Assembly: GCA_964524225.1 (NCBI GenBank)
Contig: CAZGEW010000015.1
Coordinates: 1 to 21,190 of the forward strand
Length of the DNA: 21,190 bases
Reading direction: 5' to 3'
Source: GCA-2688775 sp964524225
GTDB taxonomy: Archaea; Nanobdellota; Nanobdellia; Woesearchaeales; GW2011-AR4
Part shown: positions 8,153 to 13,531 of the stretch, one piece after another
How positions within the stretch are numbered: the stretch's first letter is position 1
Layout: every line of letters begins with the position of its first letter
Position numbers and translations under genes: made by a program
The notes under the pieces: model-generated
Told to the model about the DNA's origin: nothing
Seen by the model: only the letters and a program-made list of their open reading frames with translations
The model's database searches: none

Positions 8153-8737
8153 TCATACTAAACTGTAAACTTCTTCCTCTTTTTTAATTTTATTTTCTTT
8201 GATAAGCTTTTCAACAAAGATTTCGAGCTCTTTTTTATCAACTCCGGTAACTTGAGAAAGCTGATCAAGTGATAGTTTGCTTACCTTTAAGCATATCATT
8301 ATTGAGTTATGTAATATTGCATTCAAATTATGCTTCAGAAAATCATTTTCAGCCTTAAGTTGTTTTACAACCATGTCAACATTATGCAGTCTTGCCTGCA
8401 AATCATTAAAGAAATTGGAAAGTTCGTTACTTGACATAATTAATTGCTCAGGCTTAATAACCTCAATTGAAGAGGGCATATACTCAAAGCAAAAGCCAAT
8501 TAACTTTTTTATGCCTTTCACAACTAAATCAAGCTCTACAAATTTGCTCCAGAGCTTTCCTTGCTCTTTTGCTTCAGAATATTCTTCATTTAAAACGACA
8601 AGCTCAGAGTCTTCCTTGATGTGCTCAATATACTGCTTAAGAGCATCTTCAACATACTCTTTAGGTTTTCCAAGTACCTCTATTATAGTCCTGCATCTGA
8701 TGTGTGCGCTTGCGTCTTGTTTTTCTGGCTTTTCCAT
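8153..8737 (-). CDS. Conserved hypothetical protein upstream of scpB, C-terminal winged-helix-like
   Basis: A 194-residue protein that I cannot assign to a named family. The N-terminal half (IEVLGKPKEYVEDALKQYI, then a predicted helix/strand pattern containing FCFEYMPSSIEVIKPEQL) precedes a helical region (about 105-145, LSNFFNDLQARLHNVDMVVK). The last 45 residues resemble a winged helix (LSLDQLSQVTGVDKKELEIF, then KENKIKKEEEVYSLV). The ATG at 8737 is preferred over an upstream one at 8878, which would run through the divergent gene. A TATA core is centred exactly 26.5 bp upstream. It is first in an operon with scpB, so a role with the SMC complex is a reasonable inference only. Confidence 0.65.
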   Translation of the reverse strand: MEKPEKQDASAHIRCRTIIEVLGKPKEYVEDALKQYIEHIKEDSELVVLNEEYSEAKEQGKLWSKFVELDLVVKGIKKLIGFCFEYMPSSIEVIKPEQLIMSSNELSNFFNDLQARLHNVDMVVKQLKAENDFLKHNLNAILHNSIMICLKVSKLSLDQLSQVTGVDKKELEIFVEKLIKENKIKKEEEVYSLV

Positions 8738-8757
8738 CGAGCTTTTATAATTAGAAG

Positions 8758-8769
8758 TATTTATAAAGG
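8758..8769. promoter_or_regulatory. Shared bidirectional TATA box
   Basis: The perfect palindrome TTTATAAA (8760-8767) is centred at 8763.5. It lies 26.5 bp from the minus-strand ATG at 8737 and 26.5 bp from the plus-strand ATG at 8790. One TBP site therefore appears to serve both divergent leaderless genes. The minus direction has the more BRE-like A-rich flank (CGAAAACC). Confidence 0.6.
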
Positions 8770-8789
8770 TTTTCGGCTTATTTCGGTAG

Positions 8790-9431
8790 ATGAGAAAAAT
8801 CATACACTTGTTGGTTCCAAAGGAAAAGAGATTTTTTGATATGCTTTCAGATTGCTCAGGCAATATCCTTAATAGCATAATGGAATTAGCTAATTTGATA
8901 ACTGATTACCACAAATACGAGATAACTGAAAGAAAAATTAAAGCCAGAAATATAAGGTATATTGAGAATAAAATAGATGAGCTAACTCGTGGCATAATGA
9001 GAGATTTGGAGCAAAATATTAGAACACCTATCGACAAAAAGGACATAGAAAGGATTGCAACTTTTATTGATGACATCGCAGACTTAATTGATGCTGTAGC
9101 TTCTAGATTAATAATTTTTGGAATAGAGAGAATTGATGAGTACACAGAAAAATTAGTAAAAATTGCCAATAATGCTGTCAGCGAAGTTAATGATTGTATA
9201 TTAAATTTAAGAAATCTTAAGAAGAAGGATATTAATACTACAAAAATAAGGGAATTGGAAAAAGAAGCTGGCAATCTTTATGATGAAGCTATAGCGGAAT
9301 TATTCCATTTTTATAAGAATTCAATTGATATTATTAAGTATAAAGAAATTTATGAACTTTTGGAAAAAATTGTTGACAAATGTAAGGATATGGCCAATGT
9401 TATAGATATTGTGTTGATAAAGCATAACTAA
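8790..9431 (+). CDS. PhoU-like protein (DUF47 / TIGR00153 family)
   Basis: A 213-residue all-helical protein of the DUF47 family, related to PhoU and often an accessory of Pit-type phosphate transporters. It shows the two-lobe three-helix pattern with acidic metal-binding repeats: ENKIDELTRGIMRDL at about 55-69 and ELEKEAGNLYDEAIAEL in the C-terminal half, plus FIDDIADLIDAVA at about 91-103. The start at 8790 is placed by the shared TATA box. Family members often sit beside a pit transporter, but none is seen here. It ends one base before the convergent gene finishing at 9433. Confidence 0.85.
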   Translation: MRKIIHLLVPKEKRFFDMLSDCSGNILNSIMELANLITDYHKYEITERKIKARNIRYIENKIDELTRGIMRDLEQNIRTPIDKKDIERIATFIDDIADLIDAVASRLIIFGIERIDEYTEKLVKIANNAVSEVNDCILNLRNLKKKDINTTKIRELEKEAGNLYDEAIAELFHFYKNSIDIIKYKEIYELLEKIVDKCKDMANVIDIVLIKHN

Positions 9432-9432
9432 A

Positions 9433-10056
9433 TTATCTTTTCCAAACCAGAATTATATTTAACAATACAGACAATATCAGAATAAAAATAATTATAAGGT
9501 CTTTTGCCTTTTCATCGCTAGATTCATAAATAACCCTTTGTTCTTGAATTACAGAAGATGCTGCAATAGTTTTTTCATTCTTTGATTGAACAATCTTATA
9601 TTGTTCTTCATTAGATGATGCCGATGATGTTTTACTAGATCTTTCTTTTTTTGCCTCATACTCTGTAATTTTTATATCTTTTTCGTCAATGTCATTACCT
9701 TCATTTATATCGTTACACCCTACACTAATCTCAGCAACAATCTTATATTTTCCTGGTTTTAAATCTGGAGAGTACTCACTTGAGGTTTTTTGTCTAGAGA
9801 TTGGCTCTGATGCCCAAGGTTTATAAGTTTTGATTATTTTGCCATAAGCATCTTCTATCTCGGTAGTACCTGTTATATTAGTTGGAGGGCCATCTACTTT
9901 AGTCGCCCTCATACGCCATGTGAAATTTTCAGGTTTAAACTCGTCATCCTCTATAAGAATTTTAACTTCATAATCACAAGTATTTTCCTGCGCAAAAGTT
10001 ACAATACAAAATAAAATCACAATTATAAAAATGACGATGAAACCTTTCATTAGCAT
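9433..10056 (-). CDS. Secreted Ig-like protein with C-terminal membrane anchor
   Basis: A protein of 207 residues with an N-terminal signal peptide (about 5-22, ending TFAQE) and a beta-rich ectodomain (about 27-135). The ectodomain contains two cysteines (CDYEV near 27 and SVGCND near 112) that could pair. A Ser/Lys-rich linker and one C-terminal hydrophobic helix (about 186-204) followed by WKR complete it. It should therefore be anchored to the cell surface. The pattern PDLKPGKYKIVAEI is typical of Ig/FN3-like domains. ATGs at 10056 and 10050 are both compatible with the AT-rich promoter at 10071-10090. No enzymatic motif is seen. Confidence 0.65.
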   Translation of the reverse strand: MLMKGFIVIFIIVILFCIVTFAQENTCDYEVKILIEDDEFKPENFTWRMRATKVDGPPTNITGTTEIEDAYGKIIKTYKPWASEPISRQKTSSEYSPDLKPGKYKIVAEISVGCNDINEGNDIDEKDIKITEYEAKKERSSKTSSASSNEEQYKIVQSKNEKTIAASSVIQEQRVIYESSDEKAKDLIIIFILILSVLLNIILVWKR

Positions 10057-10186
10057 AATTTTAACGCAACTTTATTTATTTTTATTTATTTTTTATGTGT
10101 CTCAAATACTTATTACTATTAGATAATGCTAACAAAAGTTTTAATACAGTAAGAAAAACTTTGTATACCTGAAAGGGTGTATCTTC

Positions 10187-10855
10187 GTGGGATTTTTAAA
10201 GTTCTTAAAGAGGGAAAAGAAAAGGGGCGATTTAGAAGAGTTAGACTTACCTCCTGCCCCGCCTCCTATTGAGGATTTTGAGAAATATATGGAATTGCCT
10301 GATTTCGGTGAAGAAAAGATTCCGGGGTTAAAAGAAGAGTTTCCAGAGTTTGATTTTGAAAAAAAAGGTGAGGATTTCTTGAACATTGGAATTGGTGAAA
10401 TCAAGCCAGAGGTAAGTTTACCAGAAGAGGAAAAGTCATTGCCACCACAACTTAGCGAGCCATTTAAAGTTCCAGAAATGATGCCTTTACAACCTCTAAC
10501 TGAAGTCAAAGAAGAACCGGTTATAGAAGAAATGGAAGAGACTACTCCTGAAATCACATCAGAAATTCCAAAAACAGAGCTTTACCAAGAAACTGGTGCA
10601 ATGCCCTTTACGCAGCGAAAGGAACTTGTAGAGCAGGATGTCAAATCAATTTATGTAAAGGTTGATAACTTCAAGGCTACTTTAGGTATTATAAATATTG
10701 TTAGAAATGATTTGAAAAAATCAGATGATTTGTTTATGAAGTTAGAAAGCATAAAGGTTTCAAAAGACAAGAATTTTGATAGGATCAAGTTTTCCTTAGA
10801 AGATTTGCAAAAAAAGTTAATCTTTATTGATAAAACTTTATTTAAGGGTGAGTAA
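10187..10855 (+). CDS. Pro/Glu-rich protein with C-terminal coiled-coil module (first of three)
   Basis: A 222-residue protein with a basic N-terminal patch (GFLKFLKREKKR), a long acidic proline-rich low-complexity middle (about 20-150) and a C-terminal helical module (about 152-222, IYVKVDNFKATLGIINIVRN, ending IDKTLFKGE). That module is clearly similar to the whole of the next protein. The start is a GTG preceded by GGGTG with a 7-nt gap. Together with the two following genes it forms an operon (1 bp and 4 bp gaps). The architecture suggests a membrane- or polymer-binding scaffold. No enzymatic domain is visible and the function is unknown. Confidence 0.65.
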   Translation: MGFLKFLKREKKRGDLEELDLPPAPPPIEDFEKYMELPDFGEEKIPGLKEEFPEFDFEKKGEDFLNIGIGEIKPEVSLPEEEKSLPPQLSEPFKVPEMMPLQPLTEVKEEPVIEEMEETTPEITSEIPKTELYQETGAMPFTQRKELVEQDVKSIYVKVDNFKATLGIINIVRNDLKKSDDLFMKLESIKVSKDKNFDRIKFSLEDLQKKLIFIDKTLFKGE

Positions 10856-10856
10856 A

Positions 10857-11087
10857 ATGAGGGAACAAAGAATAGGAACGCCTGTTTTTGTCAAGGTTGA
10901 AGAATATAAGGAGATTTTAGATGTATTAGATATGATAAGAGCTAAAGTTAAGGAGATAAGAGACACATTAGGAAATATAAAGGCACTAAGAAATGAAGAA
11001 GATGCAGAGATAACAGCATGGAACAATACTATAAATGACATAGAGAAGAAGATAGAGAGTATAGACAAGGTAATGTTCGAGCCATAA
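10857..11087 (+). CDS. Small coiled-coil protein, paralogue of the preceding C-terminal module
   Basis: A 76-residue protein predicted to be almost fully helical after a short strand (PVFVKVEEYKEILDVLDMIR). It ends KKIESIDKVMFEP, matching KKLIFIDKTLF at the end of the upstream protein. The ATG at 10857 has a GGGTGA Shine-Dalgarno 5 nt upstream, inside the end of the previous gene. A TTG further upstream (10827) is not needed. The whole protein corresponds to one module, which suggests hetero- or homo-oligomeric coiled-coil packing with its neighbour. Confidence 0.65.
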   Translation: MREQRIGTPVFVKVEEYKEILDVLDMIRAKVKEIRDTLGNIKALRNEEDAEITAWNNTINDIEKKIESIDKVMFEP

Positions 11088-11091
11088 CAAA

Positions 11092-11502
11092 ATGGTAAAA
11101 AGTTTAAAAAATCAAAATGATGATGTGTTTTTTGTAAAGATAAGAGACCCTATCGAAGTTAGAAGAAACATTTTAGAAAATTTAAAAAACATACTTGAAA
11201 TTCTGCAAAGGTTTGAGAAATTAAGGCATATAAGGCAGGGAAAGCTTGAAAATATGCAAAAGCTAAGTGTTTTGTTAAAACAAGCAAACAAGATGCTGGG
11301 AAATTTAAGAACAATGATGCCTCAGACAAATCTAAAGGCTATTGCACCAAAAGAGACTTTACAAGAGCGTAAAGTAACTGTGAAGAAGAAAGAAAGAAAA
11401 GAGAAAGTATCTGAAAAAATATCCAAAAAAGAAATGACAGATATTGAGAAACTAGAGGTACAGCTTAACGCAATTGAGAGTAAATTGAAAAGTTTAGGTT
11501 AA
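11092..11502 (+). CDS. Coiled-coil protein, third gene of the cluster
   Basis: A 136-residue helical protein. It starts with the same strand-like element as its neighbours (VFFVKIRDPIEVRRNILENL), then a long amphipathic helix (about 20-85), a Lys-rich linker (about 100-122) and a short C-terminal helix (IEKLEVQLNAIESKLKSL). It begins 4 bp after the previous stop. The recurring F-V-K-V/I opening in all three proteins supports a shared origin and probably a joint complex. No known family is recognised. Confidence 0.6.
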   Translation: MVKSLKNQNDDVFFVKIRDPIEVRRNILENLKNILEILQRFEKLRHIRQGKLENMQKLSVLLKQANKMLGNLRTMMPQTNLKAIAPKETLQERKVTVKKKERKEKVSEKISKKEMTDIEKLEVQLNAIESKLKSLG

Positions 11503-11537
11503 TTTTCTATAACTTTTGTTTAAATCGCTTTCAGCAA

Positions 11538-11550
11538 TATTTTTAAATAG
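11538..11550 (+). promoter_or_regulatory. TATA box of the tRNA gene
   Basis: A TTTTTAAA core (11540-11547) is centred 28.5 bp before the first tRNA nucleotide at 11572, as expected for an archaeal tRNA promoter. Confidence 0.6.
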
Positions 11551-11586
11551 GGTTCTTATCTTTAGTATTAAGCGGGGATGCCGGAG

Positions 11587-11624
11587 ACTTGTTGAGTGCT
11601 TAGAATAAGGCTTGCAAGCCAGAA
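11587..11624 (+). other. tRNA intron 1 (D-loop, about 15/16)
   Basis: Proposed central helix CCGG (11581-11584) with CCAG (11619-11622), one C-A mismatch. Bulges AG|A and AA|T. Inner helix CTTG (11588-11591) with CAAG (11615-11618). Splicing gives the common loop AGTGGCCAA. An alternative 36-nt intron, using the repeated AGA at 11585-11587 and 11621-11623, would give a loop two bases longer. Confidence 0.6.
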
Positions 11625-11631
11625 TGGCCAA

Positions 11632-11651
11632 TTTCCCAAAGGGAAGGTCAA
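11632..11651 (+). other. tRNA intron 2 (D-loop, about 21/22), 20 nt
   Basis: Central helix GGCC (11626-11629) with GGTC (11646-11649, one G-U). Bulges AA|T and AA|A. Inner helix TTCCC with GGGAA around an AAA loop. It restores A21-A22 and the D-stem strand ACGG. Confidence 0.8.
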
Positions 11652-11660
11652 ACGGGATAG

Positions 11661-11690
11661 TGTTACGGCATTTAGATGCTGAACATCCAA
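11661..11690 (+). other. tRNA intron 3 (anticodon stem, 30/31), 30 nt
   Basis: Central helix GGAT (11655-11658) with ATCC (11685-11688). Bulges AG|T and AA|A. Inner hairpin GTT/AAC followed by GCAT/ATGC. Removal joins ATAG to A31, completing the stem that pairs perfectly with TCTAT. Confidence 0.82.
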
Positions 11691-11697
11691 ACTCAAG

Positions 11698-11742
11698 TTT
11701 GTTGAGTAATGAAGCTCGAAGCTGATGAAGTACTTATGAGCC
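11698..11742 (+). other. tRNA intron 4 (canonical 37/38), 45 nt
   Basis: Central helix CTCA (nucleotides 32-35, 11692-11695) with TGAG (11737-11740). Bulges AG|T and CC|A. Inner helix TGAGTA (11703-11708) with TACTTA (11731-11736), leaving an enlarged 5' bulge. A small AGCT/AGCT hairpin lies inside the intron. Confidence 0.82.
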
Positions 11743-11774
11743 ATCTATTGGCTTAGTGCCTACGCAGGTTCGAA

Positions 11775-11787
11775 ACAATAGCGAAAT
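11775..11787 (+). other. tRNA intron 5 (T-loop, 59/60), 13 nt
   Basis: T-stem GCAGG/CCTGT is the outer helix. The central helix is TTCG (11769-11772) with CGAA (11782-11785), with bulges AA|A and AT|T. Cutting after the second base of each bulge gives exactly the standard loop TTCGAAT. Confidence 0.88.
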
Positions 11788-11830
11788 TCCTGTTCCCCGC
11801 ATTTATTCAACATTAAATTCTCTTTCTAAT

Positions 11831-11995
11831 TCAGAAATTTCTGTGGTCTTCAGCTATATTCCTTATTATATTTCTAAAATCGGCTTCACTTTTATGAGTA
11901 ATAGCTGTAAGATGCACACAAATTAGGGAAAGTCGTTTGATAATATTTCTGCCTTTACGCGATAGATCATCTTCGCCAGGTTTTGCCAAAAAAAC
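11831..11995 (-). other. Open frame without ATG downstream of the tRNA gene, possible gene remnant
   Basis: The 291 bp between the tRNA and RNase J hold no convincing gene. The minus strand has one open frame of about 54 codons lacking an ATG (a TTG is at 11987-11989). It has protein-like composition (KPGEDDLSRKGRNIIKRL, then THKSEADFRNIIRNIAEDH) and is closed by TGA. It could be a decayed gene fragment near the tRNA 3' end, or chance. Confidence 0.2.
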
Positions 11996-12049
11996 TCATA
12001 GTAAAATCCTAAATCCAAAATTTATAGATCTTTCTAAAAATTTGTTCCC

Positions 12050-12072
12050 TTAAAAGGATACCTTTTAAAATA
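12050..12072 (+). promoter_or_regulatory. RNase J promoter with overlapping inverted repeat
   Basis: The inverted repeat TTAAAAGG-ATA-CCTTTTAA (12050-12068) overlaps the TATA core TTTTAAAA (12063-12070), whose centre is 26.5 bp before the ATG at 12093. The right arm supplies half of the TATA box, so a repressor bound to the repeat would occlude TBP. Confidence 0.5.
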
Positions 12073-12092
12073 AACTGATTTTTTATTTATTT

Positions 12093-13421
12093 ATGATAGA
12101 AATCTGTACTATTGGTGGTTACGACGAAGTCGGAAAAAACTCTACAGCAATAAGAATTGATGACGACGTTTATATTCTTGATTTAGGCATTCATCTTGAA
12201 AATTATATTAAATATACGCAAGATGAAGACATAGTGATTGCCGAGTCAGAAGAATTGATGCATGCAGGAGCTGTGCCAAACATTTCTGCAATTGATGACT
12301 GGAGAAATAAGATAAAGATGATATTGCCAACTCATGCACATCTTGACCATTTAGGAGCAATCCCGTACTTAGCAAACAATTTCAAAGCCCCAATTATGTG
12401 TACACCATTTACATCAGAGGTTCTAAAAGGTATACTAACAGAAGACAAAATAAAGCTGAATAATAAAATAAAAAAAATGTCGGCTAACTCAATTTTGCAA
12501 GTATCAAATAATGTTAAAATAGAATTTGTCCATGTGACACATTCTACACCACAAACTGTAGTAATAGCTTTGCATACAAAATACGGCACAATACTTTACG
12601 CAAACGATTTCAAATTTGATTTGTTCCCAACACTTGGAAAAAAGCCTAATTTCAAAAGATTGGAAGAATTAGGTAAACAAAAAATTCTTGCCTTGATTTG
12701 TGATTCAACTTATGCAGCTGATGCAAGAAAAATGCCCTCTGAGGCAATAGCAAAGCAGATGTTAAGAGAGGTTATGCTTAGTGTTAACTCAAAAAATAAG
12801 CATGTTGTAGTGACAACATTCTCCTCTCATATAGCAAGGTTAAAATCAATTTTAGAATTTGGGCAAAAAATGGGTAGAAAGATTGTATTTATGGGGCGCT
12901 CAATGGCTAAGTACATAAAAGCATCTGAAAACACAGGTATTGCAAATTTCACAAGCAAAGTAGAGGTTTTGAAGTATGGCAATCAAATAAAGAGAAAGCT
13001 CGAGAAAATTGCAAAAGAAAGAGGTAAATATTTAATGGTGGTCACAGGGCACCAAGGTGAACCTAAATCTGTCCTTGCAAAAATGATGAATGGTGAGCTT
13101 AAATTCAGCTTCTTACCAGAAGACCATATAATATTTTCCTGCAGAACAATACCCACCCCCACAAATATTGAGAATAGGCAAAAAATCGAAGAAAAATTAA
13201 GACATTTTAATATTAGGATTTTTAAGGATGTTCATCAAAGCGGTCATGCAGCGCGAGAAGATTTGAGGGAACTAATAAATATTGTTAAGCCAATGCATAT
13301 AATTCCAGCACATGGCAATTCAGAAATGACTAATGCATTGGCTGATTTGGCAGTTGAAATAGGCTATAAAAAAGCTCAAAATGTACACATCATGCAAAAT
13401 GGTGGAAGAATAAAGTTATAA
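12093..13421 (+). CDS. rnj: RNase J family metallo-beta-lactamase ribonuclease
   Basis: A 442-residue archaeal RNase J, a zinc-dependent 5'-3' exoribonuclease of the beta-CASP group acting in RNA turnover and maturation. The signature THAHLDH (80-86) gives ligands H81, H83, D85 and H86. Further ligands are likely H150 in VTHSTPQ and D172 in NDFKFD. The beta-CASP part contains TFSSHIARL and TGHQGEPKS. SGHAAREDL and the IPAHGN block near residues 390-412 finish the active site. It lacks the long C-terminal domain of bacterial RNase J, as archaeal forms do. The start is fixed by the TATA core 26.5 bp upstream. It stands alone, between the tRNA gene and the radical SAM gene. Confidence 0.93.
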   Translation: MIEICTIGGYDEVGKNSTAIRIDDDVYILDLGIHLENYIKYTQDEDIVIAESEELMHAGAVPNISAIDDWRNKIKMILPTHAHLDHLGAIPYLANNFKAPIMCTPFTSEVLKGILTEDKIKLNNKIKKMSANSILQVSNNVKIEFVHVTHSTPQTVVIALHTKYGTILYANDFKFDLFPTLGKKPNFKRLEELGKQKILALICDSTYAADARKMPSEAIAKQMLREVMLSVNSKNKHVVVTTFSSHIARLKSILEFGQKMGRKIVFMGRSMAKYIKASENTGIANFTSKVEVLKYGNQIKRKLEKIAKERGKYLMVVTGHQGEPKSVLAKMMNGELKFSFLPEDHIIFSCRTIPTPTNIENRQKIEEKLRHFNIRIFKDVHQSGHAAREDLRELINIVKPMHIIPAHGNSEMTNALADLAVEIGYKKAQNVHIMQNGGRIKL

Positions 13422-13531
13422 ACACGAAAGTAAGATAATAGAAAGGTATAAAAATGTGGTAGTTTTATATCATAGATTCAACACACCATAATAATTAATG
13501 GCTTAGAGTTTTTATTGTTAAAGTAGGAAAA

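Larger units (their letters stand above)
11572..11801 (+). tRNA. tRNA-Leu(CAA) with five introns
   Basis: A class II tRNA can be assembled from six exons: 11572-11586, 11625-11631, 11652-11660, 11691-11697, 11743-11774 and 11788-11801, 84 nt in total. Acceptor GCGGGGA (11572-11578) pairs fully with TCCCCGC (11794-11800), followed by discriminator A (no CCA encoded). The D-arm reads CCGG, loop AGTGGCCAA, ACGG. The anticodon stem ATAGA/TCTAT is perfect, with loop CTCAAGA giving anticodon CAA. The long variable arm has a GGC/GCC stem, and the T-arm is GCAGG, TTCGAAT, CCTGT. Each interruption carries a bulge-helix-bulge-like fold, cut after the second bulge base, that restores a standard tRNA. 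Leu identity follows from the anticodon, the class II arm and the A discriminator. The first junction is less certain than the others. Confidence 0.88.

Noticed and set aside
8144..8165. Near-duplicate TTTAGTATGA units around the scpB start
   Set aside because: Only two short copies; too small to be more than chance or slippage.
8738..8878. N-terminal extension of the gene upstream of scpB from an ATG at 8878
   Set aside because: It would run through the promoter and the first codons of the PhoU-like gene; the TATA spacing supports 8737.
10141..10557. Long Ser/Gly-rich open frame antisense to the Pro/Glu-rich protein
   Set aside because: Its composition is the mirror of low-complexity Glu/Pro codons; it is a shadow frame.
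11709..11730. C/D-box guide RNA inside tRNA intron 4 (TGATGA and CTGA present)
   Set aside because: The C box lacks its purine and the boxes overlap with no room for a guide sequence.
11572..11801. SRP RNA, RNase P RNA or a group I intron as the identity of this structured region
   Set aside because: None of their conserved core motifs are visible, whereas the tRNA-Leu exons and bulge-helix-bulge junctions explain every segment.
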